Source: CAZKFG01 sp964551985 (GTDB taxonomy: Bacteria; Bacillota; Negativicutes; Acidaminococcales; JAISLQ01). Taken from it: a DNA stretch of 17,214 bases. The notes under the pieces were generated by a model that worked only from the letters and a program-made list of their open reading frames with translations, was not told the DNA's origin and searched no databases. Positions 8,160 through 14,963 of the stretch are shown here, in pieces. Every line of letters begins with the position of its first letter. The first letter of the stretch is position 1. The stretch is taken from NCBI GenBank assembly GCA_964551985.1, contig CAZKFG010000049.1:1-17214 (forward strand), given 5' to 3'. The position numbers and the translations under genes were made by a program.

Positions 8160-8167
8160 AATAAGCA

Positions 8168-8196
8168 TTTGCAAAATATTGTACTTATGCTATAAT
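8168..8196 (+). promoter_or_regulatory. Probable sigma-A promoter for yqzL-like gene and pheST
   Basis: TTTGCA (8168-8173), a 17-base spacer and an extended -10 TGC-TATAAT (hexamer 8191-8196). It begins 9 bases after the methyltransferase stop and is about 34 bases before the YqzL-like start. Confidence 0.72.
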
Positions 8197-8229
8197 AAAT
8201 TAACATAAATCTAAAAAGGGTGTGAGACT

Positions 8230-8319
8230 ATGCTGACACCGTGCTGTTTATGGCGGTTATTTAAAGCCACTGGCTCAATTAAGATTTATTTACTCTATAG
8301 GAAACTTATTTGTAATTAA
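8230..8319 (+). CDS. YqzL-like micro-protein (29 aa)
   Basis: A 29-codon frame from ATG 8230 to TAA 8319. The core WRLFKATGSI followed by YLLYRKL resembles the YqzL family as I remember it (pattern W-x-x-F-x-x-T-G-x-I-x-x-YLLY). YqzL proteins are very short Firmicutes proteins of unknown function. An AAAAAGGG lies 9 bases before the ATG (slightly long spacing) and a strong promoter lies 34 bases upstream. The frame ends 6 bases before the first T-box helix. An alternative reading is a leader peptide for pheS, but it holds only one Phe codon and the T-box already does that job. The family match is from memory and not from a search. Confidence 0.6.
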   Translation: MLTPCCLWRLFKATGSIKIYLLYRKLICN

Positions 8320-8324
8320 ATACT

Positions 8325-8555
8325 AAAAAGCGATGATAAAAAAGTAGCCAAAAAGCGGTTATGCAGGGATAGCCTCCGAGACTGAAAGAGGTTTTGACAG
8401 CGTTTGGTAAAGTTCGTTTTGGAGCTTTTTTGCTGAAACTAAGTAGGCAAAAACGTTATTTCGCGTTAAGAAAATTAAGTTACAAACTAGGGTGGTACCG
8501 CGGATTTTGTATGCCTTTCGCCCCTTTTATAAGGGGTGATAGGCTTTTTTTATTT
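8325..8555 (+). promoter_or_regulatory. T-box riboswitch, tRNA-Phe-responsive (specifier TTC)
   Basis: Senses uncharged tRNA-Phe and permits transcription of pheST when phenylalanyl-tRNA is scarce. Stem I can be traced: AAAAAGC (8325-8331) pairs with GCTTTTT (8424-8430), a kink-turn GATGA opposite GGA, TAAAA opposite TTTTG, the AGTA of the specifier loop (8343-8346), then GCCAAA (8347-8352) with TTTGGT (8403-8408). The 3' side of the specifier loop reads AAAGTTCG, giving the Phe codon TTC at 8413-8415 followed by a purine. A small stem III (AACG/CGTT, 8452-8467) follows, then the T-box AGGGTGGTACCGCGG (8489-8503). Its TGGT would pair the tRNA acceptor end with discriminator A. Terminator at 8513-8555. 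Structure drawn by eye. Confidence 0.93.
8513..8555 (+). terminator. T-box terminator / antiterminator switch
   Basis: GCCT...CCCCTT pairs with AAGGGG...AGGC around a TTAT loop, followed by a T7 run. The alternative antiterminator pairs AGGG of the T-box (8489-8492) with CCCT inside the 5' arm (8522-8525), so the two folds exclude each other. Confidence 0.88.
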
Positions 8556-8566
8556 TTAAAATACTT

Positions 8567-8571
8567 GGAGG
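8567..8571 (+). promoter_or_regulatory. Shine-Dalgarno site that fixes the pheS start
   Basis: GGAGG lies 8 bases before GTG 8580. The open frame continues upstream to 8394, but that stretch is the T-box leader, so this site decides the true start. Confidence 0.85.
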
Positions 8572-8579
8572 TTAAAAAA

Positions 8580-9605
8580 GTGAAAGAACAGTTAGAACAA
8601 ATAAAACAAGAGGCTTTAGCAGAACTGATTCATTGTAATGACTTAGTGTCAATCAATGAAGCAAAGATTAAATATCTTGGCAAAAAAGGTTCACTAACTG
8701 CAGTACTGCGTGGCATGGGAAGTGTCGATGCAAGTGAGCGCCCAATAATAGGTCAACTTGTAAATGACATAAGAGCGAAATTAGAGAGCATTATCGAACA
8801 AAAAGAAGAGGCACTAAAATCAGAGCAATTAAAACTTCAACTTGATAAAGAAAAAATAGATATAACACTTCCAGGCAGACGTTTTGCTCAAGGACACCTG
8901 CATCCTATAACTTTAGTTATGCAAAAAATAAAAGATATATTTTTAAGCATGGGTTTTGACATTTGCATGGGTCCGGAAATTGAAAAAGACTATTATAATT
9001 TTGAACTTTTAAATCTTCCTGCAGACCATCCAGCCCGCGATACGCAAGATACTTTTTATATAACTAAAGAGTTTTTGCTCAGAACTCATACTTCACCTGT
9101 TCAAGCACGTAGCATGCAAGCGAATCCGCCTAACACGCCGATTAAGATGATCGCACCTGGGACTGTTTATCGCTGTGATTATGATGCTACACACTCACCA
9201 ATGTTTCATCAGGTCGAAGGACTTGTGGTAGATAAAAACATCAGATTGTCCGATTTGAAAGGAACTTTAGAGCTGTTTATCAAAGAAATGTTTGGTTCAT
9301 CCGTAAAGATGCGCCTTCGCCCTAGTTTTTTTCCGTTTACTGAACCTAGTGCTGAGGTGGACATTTCTTGTGTTATTTGTGGTGGTAGTGGCTGTAGGGT
9401 ATGCAAACAATCCGGCTGGTTGGAAATTCTAGGCTCTGGTATGGTACATCCGAATGTTCTTGAAATGAGTGGTTATGACAGCAGCAAGATGAGCGGTTTT
9501 GCTTTTGGTATGGGCGTAGAACGTATAGCAATGCTTGTTTATGGCATAGACGATTTACGTTTGTTTTTTGAAAATAATTTGCGATTTGTGCGTCAGTTTA
9601 ATTAG
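8580..9605 (+). CDS. pheS: Phenylalanyl-tRNA synthetase alpha subunit
   Basis: Catalytic subunit of the cytosolic alpha2-beta2 enzyme that charges tRNA-Phe. The GTG start at 8580 gives 341 residues, the normal length. An N-terminal coiled-coil arm (about 1-90) is followed by the class II core: motif 2 region FHQVEGLVVD (from residue 209), a CVICGGSGCRVC stretch (264-275) as in other PheS proteins, SGMVHPNVLE, and motif 3 GFAFGMGVERIAML (from 306), whose FAFGMG segment lines the phenylalanine pocket. Regulated by the T-box leader directly upstream. The TAG stop overlaps the AGGAGG of pheT, 12 bases before its ATG, so the two are cotranscribed. Confidence 0.97.
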   Translation: MKEQLEQIKQEALAELIHCNDLVSINEAKIKYLGKKGSLTAVLRGMGSVDASERPIIGQLVNDIRAKLESIIEQKEEALKSEQLKLQLDKEKIDITLPGRRFAQGHLHPITLVMQKIKDIFLSMGFDICMGPEIEKDYYNFELLNLPADHPARDTQDTFYITKEFLLRTHTSPVQARSMQANPPNTPIKMIAPGTVYRCDYDATHSPMFHQVEGLVVDKNIRLSDLKGTLELFIKEMFGSSVKMRLRPSFFPFTEPSAEVDISCVICGGSGCRVCKQSGWLEILGSGMVHPNVLEMSGYDSSKMSGFAFGMGVERIAMLVYGIDDLRLFFENNLRFVRQFN

Positions 9606-9617
9606 GAGGACTAGTAG

Positions 9618-12038
9618 ATGAAAGTAGCGTTAAGTTGGCTCAAAGAATTTGTTGATATAGAAATTTGTCCGGAAGAATTAGCCGAAAAATTGACCCGTTC
9701 GGGTACTGCGGTAGAATATATTATCTATCCGGGCAGGGAGATTGAAAATGTTGTAACAGGACTTGTTGTTGATATTGTTCGCCACCCCGAAGCGGATAAA
9801 CTTTGGATTTGCAAGTTGGATGTCAAAAAAGACGAACCACTGCAAATTGTAACAGGCGCAGATAATGTTACAAAAGGTTGTATTGTGCCTGTAGCCCAAG
9901 TTGGTAGCGTTTTACCCGGTGGCAAGAAAATGAAAAAAGCAAAACTGCGCAACGTAGAGTCTTATGGTATGCTCTGTTCAGCAAGTGAACTTGGTATTGA
10001 AGATAAACTTTTGCAAGTAGATCAAAGACATGGTATTTTTTTGTTGCCTGAAGACACACCAATTGGTACAGATATTAAAGAAGTTTTAGGACTTGATGAT
10101 GTGGTATTTGAAGTAGAGCTTACAGCAAATCGTGGCGATTGCATGAGCATACTTGGTATTGCTAGAGAGGTTGCGGCAGTTACAGGCAGCGAGCTTAAAA
10201 AAACCGAATTTACTTTGCTTGAAGATGGTGGTGAGCTAGATACAAGCGTAAAAATCAAAATCCAAGATGCAAGTCTTTGCCAAAGATTTACAGCAAGGGT
10301 TCTGACAGATATTAAAATCAAACAATCTCCGCTTTGGATGCAAAATCGTTTGCGTCTTTGCGGTATGAGACCAACAAATAATATTGTTGATGTTACAAAC
10401 TATATTATGTTAGAACTTGGTCAACCTATGCACGCTTATGATAAAGACACTTTGTCAGGCAATACAATTATTGCAAGGCGTTCTGATAAAGGTGAACAAT
10501 TAGTTACCCTAGATGATATAAAAAGAACTTTAGACGACAATATGATAGTTATTGCCGATAAGCAAAAAGCTATTGGTTTAGGTGGTGTTATGGGTGGACT
10601 TGACACGGAAATATCACCATCAACAAAACACGTTCTGCTGGAAGCTGCATGTTTTGATTCGGCTACAACTAGAAAAACAGCGCGTGCTTTATCACTAAAT
10701 AGCGAGGCATCGTCACGTTTTGTGCATGGAATTGATAGAGAAAATATAATAAAAGCACTAGATAAAGCGGCATACTTGATGGCAAAAATTGGTGCGGCAA
10801 AGGTTTGCAAAGGCGTACTTGATAATTATCCAAATATTAAAGAGCAAAAAGAAATTTCGCTAACTAAAGACTATGTTAATAATTATTTGGGTACTGATAT
10901 AGATTTTGATTGTATGGTGCAAATTTTAAAAAGTCTTGATTTTAAAGTCGAAACGCAAAATGAAACAATGACGGTAAAAGTGCCTAGCTGGCGTAATGAT
11001 GTGGCTGTAAAAGCCGACATTACAGAAGAAATAGCTAGAATTAATGGTTATGACAACATTGTTGGAACTTTACCTTATGGACCCATGATGCAAGGTAAGC
11101 AAAGTAAGCTTGATGTAATATCTAATATTACAAAAAATCTGTTTGCGGCAAGTGGTTTAAATGAAGTTATTGGTTATAGTTTTATTAACAATTCACAAAT
11201 AGACAAACTCGGCTTAGAAGCTAGCGATCTACTGTATAACGGAATTGATTTAATAAATCCTATTACAGATGATTTTAAAACAATGCGTACAACTTTGTTG
11301 CCAGGCGTTTTGTCTACAATGCAATATAATATTGCTCATCGCAATGAAGATATAGCTATATTTGAAGTTGGTAGCACATACATTGCCCAAAGCTTACCAC
11401 TTAGTGATTTTGCCGATGAACAGACGTGGCTTTGCGCAGCTGTTACAGGTCTTGCAAGTAAAGACTGGAATAAATCTAAACAAGAGTTTGATTTTTATGA
11501 TGTCAAAGGACTTGCTGAAGAACTATTTAATAAATTAAACATTTGTGATTGTCAATTTACAGTTGGTCAAATACCTTACTTGCACCCAGGCAAAACGGCT
11601 CTTATAAATTATAAAGACCAGACTATCGGTTGGCTAGGTCAACTGCACCCAACTGTTGCCGAAAACTTTGATTTAAAGCAAGTTTTTGTGCTAGAGCTTA
11701 AATTGTCTACTCTTTGTGATGATGCCCTTGAATATGCTAAATATGAAAAATTGCCAAGATACCCAGAAATTTTCCGCGATTTATCTATAATTGCTGCCCA
11801 AGATATTAGTTATGATACAATTGTCAAGACGATTAAAGATAGTGCAGGCAAACTCTTAAAAGATGTACATTTATTTGACCTTTATAAAGGAAAACAAATA
11901 GAACAAGGTTTTGTCAGCATGACATATGCTCTTAGCTTTCAATCTGAGGAAAAAACTTTAACAGACCAAGAGGTCAATGAAGTATTTGTCAAAGTTTTGT
12001 CTGTGCTTGAAGAAAAACTTAAAATAAAACTACGTTGA
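9618..12038 (+). CDS. pheT: Phenylalanyl-tRNA synthetase beta subunit
   Basis: Partner of PheS. The 806-residue product has the usual order: an N-terminal region, an EMAP/tRNA-binding OB domain (about 40-150, with HPEADKLWICKLDV and YGMLCSASELG), the B3/B4 editing domain that hydrolyses mischarged Tyr-tRNA-Phe (about 210-390), B5 (about 400-480), a core domain resembling the catalytic fold, and the C-terminal FDX-ACB anticodon-binding domain (about the last 95 residues, starting KLPRYPEIFRDLSI). Full length, no frameshift. ATG 9618 has a strong AGGAGG that overlaps the pheS stop. A terminator follows immediately, so pheST ends here. Confidence 0.97.
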   Translation: MKVALSWLKEFVDIEICPEELAEKLTRSGTAVEYIIYPGREIENVVTGLVVDIVRHPEADKLWICKLDVKKDEPLQIVTGADNVTKGCIVPVAQVGSVLPGGKKMKKAKLRNVESYGMLCSASELGIEDKLLQVDQRHGIFLLPEDTPIGTDIKEVLGLDDVVFEVELTANRGDCMSILGIAREVAAVTGSELKKTEFTLLEDGGELDTSVKIKIQDASLCQRFTARVLTDIKIKQSPLWMQNRLRLCGMRPTNNIVDVTNYIMLELGQPMHAYDKDTLSGNTIIARRSDKGEQLVTLDDIKRTLDDNMIVIADKQKAIGLGGVMGGLDTEISPSTKHVLLEAACFDSATTRKTARALSLNSEASSRFVHGIDRENIIKALDKAAYLMAKIGAAKVCKGVLDNYPNIKEQKEISLTKDYVNNYLGTDIDFDCMVQILKSLDFKVETQNETMTVKVPSWRNDVAVKADITEEIARINGYDNIVGTLPYGPMMQGKQSKLDVISNITKNLFAASGLNEVIGYSFINNSQIDKLGLEASDLLYNGIDLINPITDDFKTMRTTLLPGVLSTMQYNIAHRNEDIAIFEVGSTYIAQSLPLSDFADEQTWLCAAVTGLASKDWNKSKQEFDFYDVKGLAEELFNKLNICDCQFTVGQIPYLHPGKTALINYKDQTIGWLGQLHPTVAENFDLKQVFVLELKLSTLCDDALEYAKYEKLPRYPEIFRDLSIIAAQDISYDTIVKTIKDSAGKLLKDVHLFDLYKGKQIEQGFVSMTYALSFQSEEKTLTDQEVNEVFVKVLSVLEEKLKIKLR

Positions 12039-12039
12039 T

Positions 12040-12076
12040 AAAAGTGGCAAAAGAAATTTCTTTTGCCACTTTTTTA
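12040..12076 (+). terminator. Intrinsic terminator of pheST
   Basis: A perfect palindrome (AAAAGTGGCAAAAGAAA with its complement, 17 bp) ending in a T-run, 1 base after the pheT stop. Confidence 0.93.
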
Positions 12077-12111
12077 TAAAAACTAGAAATTTTTTCTATT
12101 TATTGATAGAA

Positions 12112-12117
12112 TATAAT
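12112..12117 (+). promoter_or_regulatory. Possible -10 element of zapA
   Basis: A perfect TATAAT lies 26 bases before the zapA ATG and after the pheT terminator. The -35 region is only T-rich (around 12089-12094), so this is a tentative call. Confidence 0.4.
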
Positions 12118-12143
12118 AAATTAGTATTTGGGGGATTAAAGTT

Positions 12144-12401
12144 ATGAGCAAACAGCGTATAGTTGTGGATATATATAACGAAAAATATGCATTAAAGTCT
12201 GATTTAGAGACAAAACATGTAGAGATGCTTGCTGATTATGTCGATAAGAAGATGAAGAAAATTGCTAGCATTCAGCCTAATTTGTCTAATACACGTATTG
12301 CTGTGCTTGTTGCTCTCGAGCTTGCTGATGAGGCGATAAATAGTAAAAAAGCTTATGATAATCTTGTTGAAGGTATTAAAGAAGAACAGTTTTTACTTTA
12401 G
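12144..12401 (+). CDS. zapA: Cell division protein ZapA
   Basis: Small cytosolic protein that binds FtsZ and cross-links its filaments at the division site. The 85-residue product has the ZapA pattern: an N-terminal beta segment (QRIVVDIYNEKYALKSD), the HVEMLADYVDKKMKKI helix, then NTRIAVLVALELADEA leading to a C-terminal helix. It is at the short end for the family, like other Firmicutes versions with a short coiled coil. The start follows GGGGG with an 8-base gap. Its place after pheST and before mutS2 matches Firmicutes gene order. Confidence 0.92.
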   Translation: MSKQRIVVDIYNEKYALKSDLETKHVEMLADYVDKKMKKIASIQPNLSNTRIAVLVALELADEAINSKKAYDNLVEGIKEEQFLL

Positions 12402-12407
12402 TTGTTA

Positions 12408-12442
12408 AAGGCAGGGACAACAAGCAGTTGTTTTTCTGCCTT
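12408..12442 (+). terminator. Hairpin between zapA and the U32 gene, possible attenuator
   Basis: AAGGCAG pairs with CTGCCTT, enclosing a second stem ACAAC/GTTGT with loop AAGCA. The following AATTTTAT is a weak U-tract, so it could be a partial terminator or an RNA-processing element. It ends 23 bases before the next ATG. Confidence 0.5.
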
Positions 12443-12465
12443 AATTTTATGTTAAAGAGGTTGTT

Positions 12466-13401
12466 ATGAATAAAGATATAGAACTTATGGCGCCCGCTGG
12501 TAGCTTTGAAGCGCTAAAAGCGGCAGTTGGCGCGGGAGCAAACGCAGTTTATTTAGGCGGTAGCCGGTTTGGTGCAAGACAGTTTGCCAGCAATTTTGAT
12601 GCAAACGAACTGAAAAAAGCAGTTGATTTTGCGCATTTAAGAGATGTTAAAATTTACGTTACTGTCAATACTCTTGTCTTAGATAGCGAACTAACAGATG
12701 TTCGCGAGTATTTAAAATATTTGTACAAAATAGGTGTTGATGCAATAATCGTGCAAGATATGGCAGTATTGCAACTGTCCAAAGAGGTAGCTCCTTTTCT
12801 TGATGTTTTTGCAAGTACTCAGATGACAATCACCGATTCGCTTGGCGTTCAGTTTGCTAAAGAAGTGGGATTTAAGCGGGCAGTTTTGGCTCGTGAACTT
12901 AGCTTAGATGATATAAAAGAAGTTTGTGCAAGTACTGATATTCAAATAGAGGCATTTGTACATGGTGCTTTGTGTATGTGCTATTCTGGTCAATGTTTGA
13001 TGAGCAGTTTAATCGGTGCCAGAAGCGGTAATCGTGGTCAATGTGCTCAACCTTGTAGATTGCCTTATTTTTTGGTTGACGAATTTGGCAAGGAAATTTT
13101 GCCAGAAAACTCTGTAGGTAAATATCTTTTGAGTCCAAAAGATTTTAATACTGTTGAATTTATACCAGAGCTTATAAAAGCAGGAGTGCATTCGTTTAAA
13201 ATTGAAGGACGAATGAAACGTCCTGAATATGTTGCCATAGTTACAAGTGTTTATAGAAAAGCGATAGATAGCTATTTAAATGGAGAGCCAAAACTGGATA
13301 GGCAAGATTTTGATGATTTGCGGCAGATTTTCAATCGGGATTTTACGACTGCTTATTTAAAAGAAAACCCGAAAAGAGAGATTTTAAGCGAGCAAAGACC
13401 T
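12466..13401 (+). CDS. U32-family protein (RlhA-like), 5' part, interrupted by assembly gap
   Basis: First 312 codons of a long U32 'peptidase'. The start ELMAPAGSFEALKAAVGAGANAVYLGG and the signature HGALCMCYSGQC (residues 166-177) with SGNRGQCAQPC (187-197) define the family; the four cysteines 170, 177, 193 and 197 are likely Fe-S or metal ligands. KIEGRMKRPEYVA and the FNRDFTTAYL stretch lead to EQRP at the gap. Family members include E. coli RlhA and TrhP, which are needed for hydroxylation of C2501 in 23S rRNA and of tRNA U34. Despite the name, peptidase activity is poorly supported for most. The 3' part is at 13467-14963 in another frame; the shift falls in the gap or inserted repeat. 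Start ATG 12466 follows AGAGG. Confidence 0.9.
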
Positions 13402-13411
13402 NNNNNNNNNN
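13402..13411. other. Assembly gap (10 N)
   Basis: A run of exactly ten N inside the U32 gene. Its length is a placeholder: the reading frames on the two sides do not agree across it. Confidence 0.99.
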
Positions 13412-13466
13412 GCGCGATTGTGTTTGTTTTTGTTTGTGTGTGTGTGTGTGTGTGTGTGCGTACGTG
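13412..13466. repeat. TG-rich low-complexity insert with (TG)12 microsatellite
   Basis: Immediately after the N run comes GCGCGATTG, T/G-rich sequence, an uninterrupted (TG)12 at 13435-13458 and CGTACGTG. Translated it gives alternating Cys-Val, which does not belong in the U32 protein, and its composition is unlike anything else in the window. The family sequence resumes at RMLVGRVV (13467). About two codons would suffice to join the halves, so this segment is probably an assembly or contamination artefact. Confidence 0.8.
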
Positions 13467-14963
13467 CGTATGCTTGTTGGTAGGGTTGTTGAGCGTGAAC
13501 GTGGATTTATCAAGATAAAACTTGATGTAAAGGTTAATGTTGGTGACCAGTTGCAAGTATGGGTAAGTGTTGGTGGACGAGAAAACTTTACATTAACTGA
13601 TATGTTTATTGATGACAAAAAAGCCTCTTGTGCTGACAAGGGTCAAATAATAAAAATCGCTTTTGGGCAAAAGGTGAGCATCAACGATAGGGTGTTTAGA
13701 ACGCTTGATACAGCTCTTATGCAAAAAGCACAAAACTTTTTTGCTGATGATAATCTTGTCTTGCCTGTTGATGCTAAAGTTAAGAGTTCACTTAATCAGC
13801 CGCTAATAGTTACTTTTACTGATGATAAAGGTTTTTGTGGTGTGGGTCAAAGTGAATTTTTAACACAAACGGCACTTAAACATCCGCTGACAGCACAAAC
13901 CTTGCAAAAACAGCTAGAACGCTTGGGCGATACGGATTTTTATTTACGTGATTTGACACTGGAAATTGATGATAATATTATGGTGCCTGTTAGCGAAATC
14001 AACAAAGCACGCCGCCAAGCAATAGATAATTTAACTAGTGCAAGGCTTGATGCTTTTTTAACTCGTGCCAAAAGTGCAAATAATAGTGTGTATATGCCAA
14101 TTAAGATAGAAGCTCAGAACTTTAAAACCAAACTTTCCGTTCATGTTGACAGTTTTACCAAGGTGAATGTGGCGTTAGAAGCAGGAGCGGATATAATTAT
14201 TTTTGGTGGCGATAGCTACAATCACAAAAGCTTGTCATTTGACGACTTTCAAAAGGCGAAAAATCTTATAATAAAAAATGGAAAACAACTTTTTTTGGCA
14301 ACAGGTAGAATTACAAATCAACAGCAGCATTTGTATTTGCAAAAGCTACAAGAAGACTTTAGCTCTTTGCAACCTGACGGAGTTTTAATTAGTAGCTTAG
14401 CGGCTTTTGAGCAGTTTAAAGATAGCGGTCTTGATTTGTGGCTTGATTATTCTTTAAATATATTTAATTTTGTAGCAGTGGATTTTTGGCATAAACAAAA
14501 GGCTTCGGGCATTACCACTTCTTTAGAACTTACTTTAATGCAGATTTTGGCTTTAAAAGAAAAATCATCTTTACCACTTGAGTGCATTGTGCATGGACAT
14601 AGTGAGATGATGGTTACAAAGTATTGCGCTATAGGTAGCTTGCTCTCTAAAGGGAAAACATGTTCTGCTCCTTGCCAAAAGAGCAAATACTTTTTTAAAG
14701 ACCGCATGGATGAATTATTCCCATTGGTTACAGACCAGTTTTGCAATATGCACATATTAAATGCTAAAGAGCTTTGTCTTGTTGAGGATGTCTATAAGTT
14801 AAAAGAGGCAGGGATTGCAAGAGTGCGCATTGATGCAAGATACATGCACGGCGACAAGATCATGCAAATAGTTAGTATGTATCGTAAGGCATTAGATGGT
14901 AATGAGTACGAAAATGTTTGCCGTGGTATTACGAAAGGTCATTATTTTAGAGGTGTTATGTAA
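13467..14963 (+). CDS. U32-family protein (RlhA-like), 3' part including C-terminal domain
   Basis: Continuation of the gene starting at 12466: about 498 codons from RMLVGRVVERERG to TAA. It begins with the small beta-barrel that follows the U32 catalytic region (VNVGDQLQVWV), then the long middle section typical of the ~800-residue U32 forms with a DUF3656-type region, and ends with a second U32-like repeat holding its own cysteine set (IVHGHSEMMVTKYC, then GKTCSAPC) and HILNAKELCLV, ARVRIDAR. With the first part the protein is about 810 residues, normal for the Firmicutes long form. No start codon of its own is expected; the upstream TTG within the TG repeat is not a real start. The TAA overlaps the ATG of mutS2 by one base, so the two are translationally linked. 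Confidence 0.88.
   Translation, partial: RMLVGRVVERERGFIKIKLDVKVNVGDQLQVWVSVGGRENFTLTDMFIDDKKASCADKGQIIKIAFGQKVSINDRVFRTLDTALMQKAQNFFADDNLVLPVDAKVKSSLNQPLIVTFTDDKGFCGVGQSEFLTQTALKHPLTAQTLQKQLERLGDTDFYLRDLTLEIDDNIMVPVSEINKARRQAIDNLTSARLDAFLTRAKSANNSVYMPIKIEAQNFKTKLSVHVDSFTKVNVALEAGADIIIFGGDSYNHKSLSFDDFQKAKNLIIKNGKQLFLATGRITNQQQHLYLQKLQEDFSSLQPDGVLISSLAAFEQFKDSGLDLWLDYSLNIFNFVAVDFWHKQKASGITTSLELTLMQILALKEKSSLPLECIVHGHSEMMVTKYCAIGSLLSKGKTCSAPCQKSKYFFKDRMDELFPLVTDQFCNMHILNAKELCLVEDVYKLKEAGIARVRIDARYMHGDKIMQIVSMYRKALDGNEYENVCRGITKGHYFRGVM

Noticed and set aside
8164..8191. Hairpin AGCAT/ATGCT after the methyltransferase as a terminator
   Set aside because: Only 5 bp, with a long loop, no T-run, and it overlaps the promoter.
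8230..8319. Phe-leader-peptide attenuator for pheST
   Set aside because: Only one Phe codon is present and a complete T-box follows, so a leader-peptide mechanism is not needed.
10436..10810. Long - strand open frame opposite pheT
   Set aside because: Shadow of pheT; no family features and no promoter or ribosome binding site seen.
13434..13466. (TG)12 as a phase-variation repeat or a real start (TTG 13434) of a separate gene
   Set aside because: It abuts an N run, encodes Cys-Val repeats foreign to the family, and the protein clearly continues the upstream U32 gene. An artefact is simpler, and no ribosome binding site precedes the TTG.
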